From Pseudomonas lopnurensis (GTDB lineage Bacteria > Pseudomonadota > Gammaproteobacteria > Pseudomonadales > Pseudomonadaceae): a DNA stretch of 64,000 nucleotides. The translations under genes and the position numbers were made by a program. Shown piece after piece: positions 50,806 to 60,701 of this stretch. The notes beneath the pieces were generated by a model, which saw nothing but the letters and a program-made list of their open reading frames with translations, did not search any database and was not told the origin of the DNA. The stretch is taken from assembly GCF_015070855.1 (NCBI RefSeq), contig NZ_JADDIX010000053.1, positions 9,734-73,733 of the forward strand, written 5' to 3'. Numbering within the stretch: position 1 is the first letter of the stretch; each line of letters opens with the position of its first letter.

Positions 50806-51438
50806 GTGTGGGAGCTGGTCAAAGCGGGCGGCTGGATAATGCTGCCGATCATTCTGTGTTCCATCGCCGCTGCCGGCATCGTCGCCGAGCGCCTGTGGAC
50901 GCTGCGGCCGAGCCGCGTCACGCCACCGCATCTGCTCGGCCAGGTGTGGAAGTGGATCAAGGACAAGAAGCTCAGCAACCAGAAGCTCAAGGAACTGCGT
51001 GCCGATTCGCCCCTGGGCGAGATCCTCGCCGCCGGCCTGGCCAACTCCAAGCGCGGCCGCGAGATCATGAAGGAATGCATCGAGGAAGCGGCCGCCCGCG
51101 TGGTGCATGACCTCGAGCGTTACCTCAATGCGCTCGGCACCATCGCCGGCATCGCGCCGCTGCTGGGGCTGCTGGGTACGGTGCTGGGCATGATCGAGAT
51201 CTTCAGCGCCTTCATGGGCTCGGGCATGGCCAACGCGCCGCTGCTCGCCGGCGGTATCGCCAAGGCGCTGATCACCACCGCCGCGGGGCTGATGGTGGGC
51301 ATCCCGGCGCTGTTCTTCCATCGTTTCCTGCAGCGCCGGGTGGACGAGCTGGTCGTGGGCATGGAACAGGAGGCGATCAAGCTGGTGGAAGTGCTGCAAG
51401 GCGACCGCGATGTCGATCTCGGTGAGGACAGGGCGTGA
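50806..51438 (+). CDS. exbB: MotA/TolQ/ExbB proton-channel family protein
   Basis: This 210-residue protein has three membrane helices (about 8-28, 107-130 and 152-172) and the TolQ/ExbB signature GIAPLLGLLGTVLGMIEIF with ITTAAGLMVGIPALFFH. It is the energiser of a TonB- or Tol-type system with its partner exbD. It starts at GTG 50806 with GAGGGGG upstream. This second-type ExbB/D pair lies before lpxK in pseudomonads, and its receptor or TonB partner is not in the window. Confidence 0.9.
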   Translation: MWELVKAGGWIMLPIILCSIAAAGIVAERLWTLRPSRVTPPHLLGQVWKWIKDKKLSNQKLKELRADSPLGEILAAGLANSKRGREIMKECIEEAAARVVHDLERYLNALGTIAGIAPLLGLLGTVLGMIEIFSAFMGSGMANAPLLAGGIAKALITTAAGLMVGIPALFFHRFLQRRVDELVVGMEQEAIKLVEVLQGDRDVDLGEDRA

Positions 51439-51863
51439 AATTCCGTCGCAAACCTCGCGAGAACGTGGAGATAGGCCTGGCACCCTTGATCGACGTGGTG
51501 TTCATCCTGTTGCTGTTCTTCGTGGTCACCACCACCTTCACCCGCGAGACGCAGCTCAAGGTCGATCTGCCGGAGGCGGCCAGCGGCACGCCGCCGCAGG
51601 AAAACGAAGTCAGGCAGCTGGAAGTGCTGATCGACGTGGCCGGTAACTATTCGCTCAATGGCAAGGCGCTGTTGAAGAGCGATCTGAACTCGCTGATGGC
51701 GGCGCTGAGCAAGGAGTCCGGCGGCGACACCGGCTTGCCGATGATCATCAGCGCCGACGGCAAGACGCCGCATCAGGCGGTGATCACCGCGATGGATGCG
51801 GCCGGCAAGCTCGGCTTCGCCCAGTTGCGCATCACCACCGTCGAGGCGCAGGCCACGCCCTGA
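51435..51863 (+). CDS. exbD: ExbD/TolR family biopolymer transport protein
   Basis: The 142-residue protein has one N-terminal helix ([19 protein letters not shown]) carrying the essential aspartate of the ExbD/TolR proton path, then a periplasmic domain. It starts at GTG 51435, overlapping the exbB stop (GTGA). The end overlaps lpxK by 1 bp (TGATG). It works with the ExbB-like protein as proton-driven motor. Confidence 0.92.
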   Translation: MKFRRKPRENVEIGLAPLIDVVFILLLFFVVTTTFTRETQLKVDLPEAASGTPPQENEVRQLEVLIDVAGNYSLNGKALLKSDLNSLMAALSKESGGDTGLPMIISADGKTPHQAVITAMDAAGKLGFAQLRITTVEAQATP

Positions 51864-52867
51864 TGTCGTTCTCCGATCGTCTGCAGCGCGCCTGGTACCA
51901 GGGGCATCCGGCATTGCGCTTACTGGCGCCGCTGGAGCTGCTGTACCGACGCGTGGTCGAGGCGAAGCGTCGGCGTTTCCTCGAAGGTGCCAGCGAAGCC
52001 TATCGGGCACCCGTGCCGGTCATCGTGGTGGGCAACATCACGGTGGGCGGCACCGGCAAGACGCCGTTGATTCTCTGGCTGATCGAGCATTGTCGCGCGC
52101 GCGGGCTGCGGGTCGGCGTCGTCAGCCGCGGCTACGGCGCCAGCCCGCCTTCGCTGCCGTGGCGGGTACGGCCGGAGCAGTCGGCGCAGCAGTCCGGGGA
52201 CGAGCCGCTGCTGATCGTGCAGCGTACCGGCGTGCCGCTGATGATCGACCCGGATCGCCCGCGCGCGGTGCGCCGGTTGCTGGAAAGCGAACCACTGGAC
52301 CTGATCCTGTGTGACGATGGCCTGCAGCACTATCGGCTGGCGCGCGATCTCGAACTGGTGCTGATCGATGCGGTGCGCGGGCTGGGCAATGGCCGTTGCC
52401 TGCCGGCCGGCCCCCTGCGCGAGCCGGCCGCGCGGCTGGATACGGTGGATGCGGTGCTGCTCAATGGCGCCCACGCCGATTCTGCCGATGGCTATGCATT
52501 CGCCCTGCAACCCAGTGCGCTGGTCGAGCTGCGCTCCGGCGAGCGCTGGCCGCTCGACCATTTCCCGCCCGGGCAGCAACTGCATGCGGTGGCCGGTATC
52601 GGCAACCCGCAGCGTTTCTTCGCCACGCTCGAGGCGCTACACTGGCGCCCGATTCCGCATGCCTTCGCCGATCATGCCGCCTACGCTCCGGAGCAACTGA
52701 ACTTCAGCCCCGAGCTGCCGCTGGTGATGACCGAGAAGGACGCGGTGAAATGCCGGGCCTTCGCGCCATCGGGCTGGTCCTACCTGCAGGTGCAGGCGTC
52801 GCCCTCGGCGACCTTCGTCGCCTGGTTCGACGGTCAGCTGGCCCGTTTGCTGCCCGACCACTCTTAA
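51863..52867 (+). CDS. lpxK: Tetraacyldisaccharide 4'-kinase LpxK
   Basis: This 334-residue inner-membrane-associated kinase phosphorylates the 4' position of lipid A disaccharide. The P-loop [12 protein letters not shown] is at 58-69. [14 protein letters not shown] near 153 and TEKDAVKC near 290 are conserved. The start overlaps the exbD stop. It is the sixth enzyme of the lipid A pathway, grouped here with kdsB for LPS synthesis. Confidence 0.96.
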   Translation: MSFSDRLQRAWYQGHPALRLLAPLELLYRRVVEAKRRRFLEGASEAYRAPVPVIVVGNITVGGTGKTPLILWLIEHCRARGLRVGVVSRGYGASPPSLPWRVRPEQSAQQSGDEPLLIVQRTGVPLMIDPDRPRAVRRLLESEPLDLILCDDGLQHYRLARDLELVLIDAVRGLGNGRCLPAGPLREPAARLDTVDAVLLNGAHADSADGYAFALQPSALVELRSGERWPLDHFPPGQQLHAVAGIGNPQRFFATLEALHWRPIPHAFADHAAYAPEQLNFSPELPLVMTEKDAVKCRAFAPSGWSYLQVQASPSATFVAWFDGQLARLLPDHS

Positions 52868-52912
52868 GCCGCTCGATCTGCAGCCGCAGTCGACCGCTTC
52901 CAAGGACTGCGC

Positions 52913-53098
52913 ATGGATACCAAACTGCTCGATATTCTGGCCTGCCCGCTGTGCAAGGGGCCGCTGAAGCTGGCCGACGACAAGGCCGAACTGATCTGCA
53001 AGGCCGACGGCCTGGCCTTTCCCGTGCGTGACGGGATACCGGTGATGCTCGAGAGCGAAGCTCGTACCCTCGACGTGGACGAGCGCCTGGACAAATGA
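52913..53098 (+). CDS. ycaR: Trm112-like protein (YcaR)
   Basis: A 61-residue protein, [18 protein letters not shown], with C11 and C14 of a zinc-ribbon-like Trm112 domain and [14 protein letters not shown] near the end. It is found between lpxK and kdsB in many gammaproteobacteria; its function is unknown. It overlaps the kdsB start by 4 bp. Confidence 0.92.
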   Translation: MDTKLLDILACPLCKGPLKLADDKAELICKADGLAFPVRDGIPVMLESEARTLDVDERLDK

Positions 53099-53859
53099 GC
53101 AGCCCCTACACCGTCGTGATCCCGGCGCGCTATGCCTCAAGCCGCCTGCCGGGCAAGCCGCTGCTGGACATCGCCGGCAAGCCGATGATCCAGCATGTCT
53201 GGGAGCAGGCGCGCAAGAGCGCCGCGCAGCGGGTGGTGATCGCCACCGACGACCCGCGCATCCTCGATGCCTGCGCGGCATTCGGTGGCGAAGCCCTGCT
53301 CACCCGCGCCGATCACAACTCCGGCACCGACCGCCTGGCCGAAGTGGCCGAGACGCTGGGGCTCGCCGACGATGCGATCGTAGTGAACGTGCAGGGCGAC
53401 GAGCCGCTGATTCCTCCGGCGGTGATCGATCAGGTCGCGGCGAACCTGGCCGCGCACGGCGAGGCGGCCATGGCGACGCTGGCCGAGCCGCTGGCCGATG
53501 CCGCAGCGCTGTTCAATCCCAACGTGGTCAAGGTGCTGACCGATTGCAACGGCCTGGCGCTGACCTTCAGCCGTGCTCCCTTGCCCTGGGCCCGCGACGC
53601 CTTCGCGATCGATCGCAGCACGTTGCCCGCGGGCGTACCTTATCGCCGGCACATCGGCATCTACGCCTATCGCGCGGGCTTCCTCGCCGATTTCGTCGCC
53701 TGGGGCCCATGCTGGCTCGAGAACACCGAGAGCCTGGAGCAGCTGCGCGCGCTCTGGCATGGCCGACGCATCCACGTACAGGACGCCGTCGAAGCGCCGC
53801 AGGCCGGGGTGGATACGCACGAGGATCTCGAGCGGGTTCGCCGGTTGCTGGGGAGCTGA
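53095..53859 (+). CDS. kdsB: 3-deoxy-manno-octulosonate cytidylyltransferase KdsB
   Basis: This 254-residue nucleotidyltransferase activates Kdo as CMP-Kdo for the LPS inner core. [16 protein letters not shown] at 8-23 is the CTP-binding signature, and [13 protein letters not shown] near 97 and [13 protein letters not shown] near 190 are conserved. It starts in a 4-bp overlap with ycaR and is followed by ptpA after 2 bp. Confidence 0.97.
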   Translation: MSSPYTVVIPARYASSRLPGKPLLDIAGKPMIQHVWEQARKSAAQRVVIATDDPRILDACAAFGGEALLTRADHNSGTDRLAEVAETLGLADDAIVVNVQGDEPLIPPAVIDQVAANLAAHGEAAMATLAEPLADAAALFNPNVVKVLTDCNGLALTFSRAPLPWARDAFAIDRSTLPAGVPYRRHIGIYAYRAGFLADFVAWGPCWLENTESLEQLRALWHGRRIHVQDAVEAPQAGVDTHEDLERVRRLLGS

Positions 53860-53861
53860 GC

Positions 53862-54326
53862 GTGCGGGTGCTGTTCGTCTGCATGGGCAATATCTGCCGT
53901 TCGCCCACGGCCGAAGGCGTCTTGCGCCAGCGGGTGCGCGCGGCGGGGCTGGAAGGGCGGATCGACATCGATTCGGCCGGCACCGGCGACTGGCACGTCG
54001 GCAAGCCGCCCGATGGCCGCGCCTGCAGCGCGGCGCGGCGGCGCGGCTACGAACTCGGCACGTTGCGCGCGCGCCAGGTACGGCCGGACGACTTCCAGCG
54101 CTTCGACCTCATCCTGGCCATGGACCACGACAATCTCGCCCGGCTGCGTGCCCTGCAGCCCGAGCAGGGCGGCGCCGAGCTGGACCTGCTGCTGCGCCGC
54201 TACGACCTGGGCTGCGATGCCGTGCCCGATCCCTACTACGGCGCCGAGGATGGCTTCGAAGAGGTGCTGGACCTCCTGGAGCAGGCATGCGACGCCTTGC
54301 TCGAAGAAATCAAGGGGCGGCTGTGA
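53862..54326 (+). CDS. ptpA: Low-molecular-weight protein-tyrosine phosphatase
   Basis: This 154-residue protein has catalytic loop VC7MGNICR13SPTAEGVLR and the distal acid motif VPDPYYG near 125. It starts at GTG 53862 (MRVLFVCMGN), 2 bp after the kdsB stop. Low-molecular-weight phosphatases commonly counter bacterial tyrosine kinases of exopolysaccharide synthesis, but no kinase is in the window. The end overlaps murB by 4 bp. Confidence 0.93.
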   Translation: MRVLFVCMGNICRSPTAEGVLRQRVRAAGLEGRIDIDSAGTGDWHVGKPPDGRACSAARRRGYELGTLRARQVRPDDFQRFDLILAMDHDNLARLRALQPEQGGAELDLLLRRYDLGCDAVPDPYYGAEDGFEEVLDLLEQACDALLEEIKGRL

Positions 54327-55342
54327 GCCTGATCATCGAAGCGAACCGCTCGCTCAAGCCGTTCAATACCTTCGCTGTCGAGCAACGAGCGGCTTTTTTC
54401 GCCACCGCGCGCAGCGATGCCGAGGTTCGCGAGGCGGTTGCCCAGGCACGGCTGCGCGATGTGCCGCTGCTGCCCATCGGCGGCGGCAGCAATCTGCTGC
54501 TGACGCAGGATGTCGCCGCGCTGGTGCTGCACATGGCCAGTAGCGGTCGACACGTGCTCGAAGAGACCGGCGATCGCGTACTGGTCGAAGCGGAGGCCGG
54601 CGAAGCCTGGCATCCGTTCGTGCTCTGGACGCTGGAGCAGGGGCTGTCCGGGCTGGAGAACCTGAGCCTGATTCCGGGCACGGTGGGCGCTGCGCCGATC
54701 CAGAACATCGGGGCCTACGGGATCGAGCTCAAGGACGTATTCGCCGGCCTCACCGCGCTGGACAGCGAAACCGGGCAGTTGCGTGACTTCGAGCTGGACG
54801 AATGCGCGTTCGGCTATCGCGACAGCCTGTTCAAGCGGCAGCCGGGGCGCTACCTGATCCTGCGGGTGCGTTTCGCGCTGCGGCGCCAGGCTCTCCTGCA
54901 CCTCGAATACGGGCCGATTCGCCAGCGCCTGGCGGAGCAGGGCATCGCGACGCCTACCGCGCTGGATGTCAGCCAGGCGGTCTGTGCGATTCGCAGCGAG
55001 AAACTGCCGGACCCTCGACAGCTGGGCAATGCCGGCAGTTTCTTCAAGAACCCGCTGGTGACCGAGGCCGCCGCACAGGCGCTTGGCGAACGCTATCCCG
55101 ATCTGGTCGCCTACCCGCAGGGCGATGGGCAAGTGAAGCTGGCGGCCGGCTGGCTGATCGAACGTGCCGGCTGGAAAGGCTTCCGCGAGGGCGACGCCGG
55201 GGTGCATCGCCTGCAGGCGCTGGTGCTGGTCAACCACGGGCAGGCCAGCGGCAGCCAGTTGCTGCAACTGGCGCAGCGTATCCAGGCGGATATCCTTGCG
55301 CGCTTCGGTGTATCGCTGGAGATCGAGCCGAACGTGCTCTGA
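54323..55342 (+). CDS. murB: UDP-N-acetylenolpyruvoylglucosamine reductase MurB
   Basis: This 339-residue FAD enzyme completes UDP-MurNAc. FAD-binding residues are in IGGGSNLLLT (about 52-61) and IPGTVGAAPIQNIGAYG. The catalytic region includes YRDSLFK, GNAGSFFKNP and the terminal EIEPNV glutamate. It is a type I MurB of usual length. It starts at GTG 54323 overlapping ptpA; an upstream frame to 53573 is the shifted shadow of kdsB/ptpA. Confidence 0.96.
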   Translation: MSLIIEANRSLKPFNTFAVEQRAAFFATARSDAEVREAVAQARLRDVPLLPIGGGSNLLLTQDVAALVLHMASSGRHVLEETGDRVLVEAEAGEAWHPFVLWTLEQGLSGLENLSLIPGTVGAAPIQNIGAYGIELKDVFAGLTALDSETGQLRDFELDECAFGYRDSLFKRQPGRYLILRVRFALRRQALLHLEYGPIRQRLAEQGIATPTALDVSQAVCAIRSEKLPDPRQLGNAGSFFKNPLVTEAAAQALGERYPDLVAYPQGDGQVKLAAGWLIERAGWKGFREGDAGVHRLQALVLVNHGQASGSQLLQLAQRIQADILARFGVSLEIEPNVL

Positions 55343-55383
55343 GAACCTGTTAACGATCTGCTGCGCGTCGTTTCGTGCCCAGT

Positions 55384-56988
55384 TCAGTCGAGTCTGGGCG
55401 CGAAACTCTCCGCCTGGGCCATGTCCCACATCCGCCGGTAGAATTCACCCTGCACGTCGTCGTTGAGCAGCACGCCGGGCTCGAGAAAGGTGTGCAGCTG
55501 CGAGAACAGCTTGATCTCGGTGGCGGACATGCGCCGTACCAGGTGCTTGGCTTCGAGTTGTTGCGGGTGTTCGAGGCCGGCGGCGGCGAGCATTTCGGAC
55601 AGCGCCTGGAGCGTGTTGCGGTGGTAGTTGTAGACCCGCTCGGCCTTGTCCGGCACCACCAGGGCGCGCTGGCGTAGCGGGTCCTGGGTGGCGACCCCGG
55701 TGGGGCATTTGTTGGTGTGGCACGACTGCGACTGGATGCAGCCGATCGCGAACATGAAGCCGCGCGCCGCGTTGGCCCAGTCGGCACCGATCGCCAGCAC
55801 GCAGGCGATGTCGAAGGCGCTGACGATCTTGCCGCTGGCGCCGAGCTTGATGTGCTCGCGCAGGTTCAGCCCCACCAGGGTGTTGTGCACGAACAGCAGG
55901 CCCTCGCGCAGCGGCACGCCGATATGGTTGGTGAACTCCAGCGGCGCCGCGCCGGTGCCGCCTTCCTTGCCGTCGACGACGATGAAGTCCGGCAGGATGC
56001 CGCTCTGCAGCATGGCCTTGGCGATGGCCATGAATTCCCAGGGGTGGCCCAGGCAGAGTTTGAAGCCGACCGGTTTGCCGTCACTCAGTTCGCGCAGTTG
56101 GGCGATGAAATCGAGCAGTTCCAGGGGTGTCGAGAAGCTGCTGTGGCTGGCCGGCGACACGCAGTCGCGATCCATGGGTACGCCGCGGGTCGCGGATATC
56201 TCTGCGGTGATCTTGTGCTTGGGCAGGATGCCGCCGTGCCCTGGCTTGGCGCCCTGGCTGAGCTTTATCTCGATCATCTTCACCTGCGGTTGCCGCGCCT
56301 GCTGGGCGAAACGCTGCGGATCGAAACGGCCCTGTTCGTCGCGGCAGCCGAAATAGCCGCTGCCCAGCTCCCAGATCAGGTCGCCGCCGTGCTCGCGGTG
56401 GTAGCGGCTGATGCTGCCTTCGCCGGTGTCGTGGGCGAAGCCGCCCATCTTCGCACCGCGATTGAGGGCGCGGATGGCATTGGCGCTGAGCGAGCCGAAG
56501 CTCATCGCCGAGATGTTGAAGATCGAAGCCGAGTAGGGCTGCCGGCACTGCGGCCCGCCGATGGTGATGCGAAAGCCCTGCGGGTCGGCGTGCGGCGCGG
56601 TCCTGATCGAGTGGCTGATGAATTCGAAGCCGGTGCCGTAGACGTCGGCCAGCGTACCGAAGGCCTTGTCGGCGACCTGGTTCTTGGCGCGGGCATAGAC
56701 CAGCGAGCGCTGCGCGCGGGAGAAGGGCAGCGGATCGCTATCGTTCTCCAGCAGGTACTGGCGGATCTCCGGGCGGATGGTTTCTATCAGGTAGCGGATA
56801 TTGCCGAGGATCGGATAGTTGCGGCGCACCGCCTGTTTGCGCTGGAGCAGATCGTTGATGCCGATGGCGCTGAGCGCCGCCGTGACCAGGCTGAGCGGCC
56901 AGATGTGCTCCAGCCATGGCAGGCCGAGCAGGGTGAACAGCACGCAGAACGCGAAGAAGGCATAGCGGTTCATCAACGACAGGTTCAT
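55384..56988 (-). CDS. FMN-binding glutamate-synthase-domain protein
   Basis: This 534-residue protein has an N-terminal membrane-like segment (about 8-45) and a GltB-type FMN-binding alpha/beta barrel with IFNISAMSFGSLSANA and VDGKEGGTGAAPLEF. A 3Fe-4S-type cysteine motif is in CIQSQSCHTNKCPTGV. It has no amidotransferase domain, so it is not a full glutamate synthase; related proteins are YerD-like and of unclear substrate. The ATG at 56988 has AAGGAGCCGG upstream. The stop is 41 bp from murB and convergent with it. Confidence 0.9.
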   Translation of the reverse strand: MNLSLMNRYAFFAFCVLFTLLGLPWLEHIWPLSLVTAALSAIGINDLLQRKQAVRRNYPILGNIRYLIETIRPEIRQYLLENDSDPLPFSRAQRSLVYARAKNQVADKAFGTLADVYGTGFEFISHSIRTAPHADPQGFRITIGGPQCRQPYSASIFNISAMSFGSLSANAIRALNRGAKMGGFAHDTGEGSISRYHREHGGDLIWELGSGYFGCRDEQGRFDPQRFAQQARQPQVKMIEIKLSQGAKPGHGGILPKHKITAEISATRGVPMDRDCVSPASHSSFSTPLELLDFIAQLRELSDGKPVGFKLCLGHPWEFMAIAKAMLQSGILPDFIVVDGKEGGTGAAPLEFTNHIGVPLREGLLFVHNTLVGLNLREHIKLGASGKIVSAFDIACVLAIGADWANAARGFMFAIGCIQSQSCHTNKCPTGVATQDPLRQRALVVPDKAERVYNYHRNTLQALSEMLAAAGLEHPQQLEAKHLVRRMSATEIKLFSQLHTFLEPGVLLNDDVQGEFYRRMWDMAQAESFAPRLD

Positions 56989-57128
56989 TCCGGCTCCTTT
57001 GCCTGATCTACAAGGCGTGATGTTCCGATGCTGGCCGGGTAATGGCAATCGCTGCCTTCGTCTATCGTGGCGGTTTCCAGGCGCAGGGGCATGCAAGGAC
57101 CGATGTTCGGGCGATCGGGCGCACGCCG

Positions 57129-57231
57129 GTAGGTTGGCGCTGGGCGCAGCGAAGCCCAACGGGGATCGGCACGAACGTGTCGGGCTTCGTCGCTTCGCTC
57201 CTCAGGCTGCGCGCCTCGACCCAACCTGCGC
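57129..57231. repeat. GTAGGTTGGG-family element, decayed copy
   Basis: The left arm GTAGGTTGGCGCTGGGCGCA with GCGAAGCCCAAC lies at 57129-57160. The right arm near 57195-57231 is interrupted: TTCGCTCCTCAGGCTGCGCG then CCTCGACCCAACCTGC. It sits 56 bp before a fuller copy at 57287. Confidence 0.6.
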
Positions 57232-57286
57232 GCTGCCTGAAGCTCGCCGGCACAGTGCAGCCACAAAAAAAACCGGTTTCCAGCCA

Positions 57287-57427
57287 CGTAGGTTGGGTTG
57301 AGCCGCGCAGCGGCGAAGCCCAACATCACACGGAGCCAGGGCAGGTCTCCTGCCGAAGTTCGCATTTCGACGAATGTGTCGCCTGATGCCTTGCTCGTTG
57401 GGCTTCGCAGGCTCAACCCAACCTACG
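57287..57427. repeat. GTAGGTTGGG-family element, copy 3
   Basis: The left arm CGTAGGTTGGGTTGAGCCGC with GCAGCGGCGAAGCCCAAC (57287-57323) is mirrored by CTCGTTGGGCTTCGCAGGCT with CAACCCAACCTACG (57393-57427). The centre is about 70 bp, unrelated to the centre of the copy at 8674. Terminal arms are the conserved part of the family. Confidence 0.75.
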
Positions 57428-57452
57428 TTCAGCCGATGCCGGGGCGTGGCGC

Positions 57453-57483
57453 AAAAAAAGGGATGCCGAAGCATCCCTTTTTT
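57453..57483 (-). terminator. Rho-independent terminator of rne (bidirectional appearance)
   Basis: Read on the minus strand, AAAAAAGGGATGC, loop TTCG and GCATCCC are followed by seven T. The stem GGGATGC/GCATCCC with A/T runs on both sides lies 18 bp after the rne stop. Confidence 0.9.
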
Positions 57484-57500
57484 AGGCCCATCGCCCTGAA

Positions 57501-60500
57501 TCAGCCCTGGGGCTTTTCCCGAGTGTCCGGCTCGCTGCCTTTTTCATCGGTATCGACCGGTTCACGAGGCGCTTGCTGGGGCGCGTCCTCATTGGCGGTC
57601 GGCTGCTCCTGCGGCTCGACGGCTTCGAGCGGCTGCTGCTCCGGCTGCTCCTGCGGCTCGACGGCTTCGAGCGGCTGCTGCTCCGGCTGTGCCTGCGGCT
57701 CGACGGCTTCGAGCGGCTGCTCCTGCGGCAGTGCCTTCTGCTCGGTGCTCGGCTCGGCCGGATGCTGGACGGCCTCCGCTTCGCTCTCGACGATGCTCGG
57801 TTCAGCCACTTGCGCGGGCTGCGCTTCGCTCACCGGCTCGCTGACGACGATTTCCGGGCTGGCCAGAGGCTGTTCTGCCGCCTTGGCTTCGGCTTCGGCG
57901 GCTTCCCTGGCCAGGCGCTCGGCTTCGCGCTGACGGCGGCGAACTTCGCGCGGATCGTTGGGCGCACGGCCGCTGGGCGTGAGCACCGGTGCGGCTGCGG
58001 TCGGTGCCGCTTCGGTTAGTTCAGCGACTTGTTCAACAGCGACTTGTTCAGCGATCGGTTGCGGCGCTACTTCCGGGGTTTCGCTGACTTGAGGTGCCTC
58101 CAGGGGCTCGCTCGGAGCGGTTTCGGCCTGCAGCGGCTGTTCGGCTTCGACCGTCGTTCTGGTTTCTACCGGTTCCGCGACGGTCTCGACCACAGCCGGC
58201 GCTTCTTCGGTTACGGCTTCGGCGGTTGCCAGGGGCTGCTCTACCGCTTCTTCGGCCTGTTCCTCGCCTTGCTGCTGCGGCTGCGGCTGCGGCTGCGCGG
58301 CTTCGGTATCGGCGGTGTTGGCAGCCAGAGCGGCGGCGGTTGCGGCGATGGCAATTTCCTCGGTCTTCACCGGGGCGTTGCTTTCGTCGACTTCCTCGAT
58401 CTCGTTGCCGTTGGCATCACGCTGGCGCTCGCGGCGGTTGCTGCGGCGACGCTGGCCGCGGGAGCGGCGGCGGGGGCGCTCGCCTTCGCTGCCGTCAGTG
58501 CCGTCGTTGGCATCCTGGCTTTCCTCGCTCGCCTCCTCGCCTTGCTGCAGCAGCTCTTCGCCAAGGGCCGGTGCCTGCTCGGCACGTGGCTTGCGCTCTT
58601 CGCGCGGGGCGCGTGGCTGGCGTTCGGCCTGCTCTTCGTCGGCGACGGCTGGCGCTTCGTCGATCGGGGCGCGCAGTTCGCGCTTGCGCTCTTCGCGCGG
58701 CTTGCGTTCCTCGCGCGGAGCGCGCTCGCGGCGTGGCTGGGCTTCACCGGCTTCAGCCTGCTCGCGTGGCTTGCGCTCTTCACGCGGCGGACGTGGCTGA
58801 CGCTCTTCGCGCTGTTGACGTTCCTCGCGTGGCTGGCGTTCCTCGCGCGGCTTGCGCTCTTCGTCGCGACCGCTGCGCGAATCGCGGCGGCGGTTCTGCT
58901 GGCGGCCGCTGCGGCGCTCGTCGTTGCGCGGTGGGCGCTGGGCGGCGGGCTTCTTCTCGACTTGCGCGGCAGGCTGCTCTTGCGCCTTGCCGGCGAACAG
59001 ACCGACCAGCGACTTGATCAGGCCCTTGAACAGGCTGGGTTCCTGGGCAGCCACGGTGGCGGCTACCGGTGCTTCGGCAGGAGCCGCGACGGTCGGCGTC
59101 GGTGCGGTACGCTGGGGTGCGGTCTTGACCGCCGCTTCCTGGCGTACCAGGGTGCGGGTGGAGCTGATCGGCTGAACCTCTTCCGCTTCGCTCTGGCTCA
59201 TCTCGTAGCTGGCCTGGCCTGCCATGATTTCCGGGCTGTCGTCGCGCAGGCGCTGCACTTCGAAGTGCGGCGTTTCCAGGTGGTCGTCCGGCAGGATGAA
59301 GATGCGTGCGCGGGTGCGCAGTTCGATCTTGGTGATCGCGTTGCGCTTCTCGTTGAGCAGGAAGGCGGCAACCTGGAAGGGCACGCGGGCGCGGACCTCG
59401 GCGGTGCGGTCCTTGAGCGCTTCTTCCTCGATCAGGCGCAGGATCGCCAGCGACAGCGACTCGACGTCGCGGATGATGCCCTGGCCGTTACAGCGCGGAC
59501 AGACGATGCCGCTGGTCTCGCCGAGCGACGGGCGCAGGCGCTGGCGGGACATTTCCAGCAGGCCGAAACGCGAGATGCGGCCGACCTGGATGCGCGCGCG
59601 GTCGGCTTCGAGCGCTTCGCGCATCTTCTCTTCCACGGCGCGCTGGTTCTTCGCCGGGGTCATGTCGATGAAGTCGATGACGATCAGGCCGCCGATATCG
59701 CGCAGGCGCAGCTGGCGGGCGATTTCCTCGGCCGCTTCCAGGTTGGTCTGCAGCGCGGTTTCTTCGATGTCGCCGCCCTTGGTGGCGCGCGCCGAGTTGA
59801 TGTCGATGGAGACCAGGGCTTCGGTCGGGTCGATGACGATGGAGCCGCCGGACGGCAGCTTCACTTCACGCTGGAAAGCGGTCTCGATCTGGCTTTCGAT
59901 CTGGAAGCGGTTGAACAGCGGGACGCTGTCTTCGTAGAGCTTGATCTTGCTGGCGTACTGCGGCATGACCTGCTGGATGAAGCTCAGCGCCTCGTCCTGG
60001 GCCTCGACGCTGTCGATCAGCACTTCGCCGATGTCCTGGCGCAGGTAGTCGCGGATGGCGCGGATGATGACGTTGGATTCCTGGTAGATCAGGAAGGGCG
60101 CGGCGCGATCCTGCGAGGCTTCCTTGACCGCGGTCCACAGCTGCAGCAGGTAGTCCAGGTCCCATTGCAGTTCTTCGCTGGAGCGACCGAGGCCGGCGGT
60201 GCGCACGATCAGTCCCATGTCGGCCGGCACGTTGATGCCATTGAGGGCTTCGCGCAGTTCGTTGCGCTCCTCGCCTTCGATGCGGCGGGAGATGCCGCCG
60301 GCGCGGGGGTTGTTGGGCATCAGCACCAGGTAACGGCCGGCGAGGCTGACGAAGGTGGTCAGGGCTGCGCCCTTGTTGCCGCGTTCTTCCTTCTCGACCT
60401 GGACGATGACTTCCTGGCCTTCGCGCAGGACGTCCTTGATGTTCACGCGGCCTTCGGGGGCCTTGCTGAAGTATTCGCGGGAGATTTCCTTGAGTGGGAG

Positions 60501-60701
60501 AAAACCGTGGCGCTCGGCGCCGAAGTCGACGAAGGCGGCTTCGAGGCTGGGCTCGACGCGGGTGATCTTGCCTTTGTAGATGTTGGCTTTCTTCTGCTCG
60601 CGGGCACCCGATTCGATGTCCAGGTCGAACAGGCGTTGGCCATCGACCAGTGCGACACGCAACTCTTCAGGCTGAGTTGCGTTAATTAGCATTCTTTTCA
60701 T
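57501..60701 (-). CDS. rne: Ribonuclease E
   Basis: The 1066-residue protein has an N-terminal catalytic half with an S1 domain (about 36-120) and 5'-sensor/RNase-H-like parts. The DNase-I-like active site has D300 in VSIDINSA and D343 in VIDFIDM. The Zn-link is C401-P-R-C404. The C-terminal half is disordered: an Arg-rich RNA-binding stretch (about 580-720) and an acidic, Gln/Pro-rich tail with three near-identical QPLEAVEPQ units. It starts mRNA decay and processes rRNA/tRNA. ATG 60701 gives [10 protein letters not shown]; the extension to 60746 is not family-like. Confidence 0.97.
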   Translation of the reverse strand: MKRMLINATQPEELRVALVDGQRLFDLDIESGAREQKKANIYKGKITRVEPSLEAAFVDFGAERHGFLPLKEISREYFSKAPEGRVNIKDVLREGQEVIVQVEKEERGNKGAALTTFVSLAGRYLVLMPNNPRAGGISRRIEGEERNELREALNGINVPADMGLIVRTAGLGRSSEELQWDLDYLLQLWTAVKEASQDRAAPFLIYQESNVIIRAIRDYLRQDIGEVLIDSVEAQDEALSFIQQVMPQYASKIKLYEDSVPLFNRFQIESQIETAFQREVKLPSGGSIVIDPTEALVSIDINSARATKGGDIEETALQTNLEAAEEIARQLRLRDIGGLIVIDFIDMTPAKNQRAVEEKMREALEADRARIQVGRISRFGLLEMSRQRLRPSLGETSGIVCPRCNGQGIIRDVESLSLAILRLIEEEALKDRTAEVRARVPFQVAAFLLNEKRNAITKIELRTRARIFILPDDHLETPHFEVQRLRDDSPEIMAGQASYEMSQSEAEEVQPISSTRTLVRQEAAVKTAPQRTAPTPTVAAPAEAPVAATVAAQEPSLFKGLIKSLVGLFAGKAQEQPAAQVEKKPAAQRPPRNDERRSGRQQNRRRDSRSGRDEERKPREERQPREERQQREERQPRPPREERKPREQAEAGEAQPRRERAPREERKPREERKRELRAPIDEAPAVADEEQAERQPRAPREERKPRAEQAPALGEELLQQGEEASEESQDANDGTDGSEGERPRRRSRGQRRRSNRRERQRDANGNEIEEVDESNAPVKTEEIAIAATAAALAANTADTEAAQPQPQPQQQGEEQAEEAVEQPLATAEAVTEEAPAVVETVAEPVETRTTVEAEQPLQAETAPSEPLEAPQVSETPEVAPQPIAEQVAVEQVAELTEAAPTAAAPVLTPSGRAPNDPREVRRRQREAERLAREAAEAEAKAAEQPLASPEIVVSEPVSEAQPAQVAEPSIVESEAEAVQHPAEPSTEQKALPQEQPLEAVEPQAQPEQQPLEAVEPQEQPEQQPLEAVEPQEQPTANEDAPQQAPREPVDTDEKGSEPDTREKPQG
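57600..57725 (-). repeat. Three 42-bp tandem repeats within rne
   Basis: Three near-identical 42-bp units encode 14-residue repeats of QPLEAVEPQ(A/E)QPEQ in the RNase E tail. The unit on the plus strand contains CTGCGGCTCGACGGCTTCGA in each copy. The copies differ by a few bases. Such in-frame repeats are prone to copy-number change without frameshift. Confidence 0.85.

Larger units (their letters stand above)
56989..57500. other. Intergenic region with two GTAGGTTGGG elements and the rne terminator
   Basis: This 512-bp gap separates rne and the FMN-binding gene, both on the minus strand. It holds two copies of the GTAGGTTGGG family (one decayed), an A8 tract and the rne terminator. The 40 bp next to 56988 should contain the FMN gene's ribosome-binding site and leader. 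Apart from these, no gene is supported. Confidence 0.6.

Noticed and set aside
58029-60689. An 886-residue open frame on the plus strand opposite rne
   Set aside because: It is the antisense shadow of the RNase E coding region in high-GC DNA; it has no family resemblance, and the minus strand has an unmistakable product.
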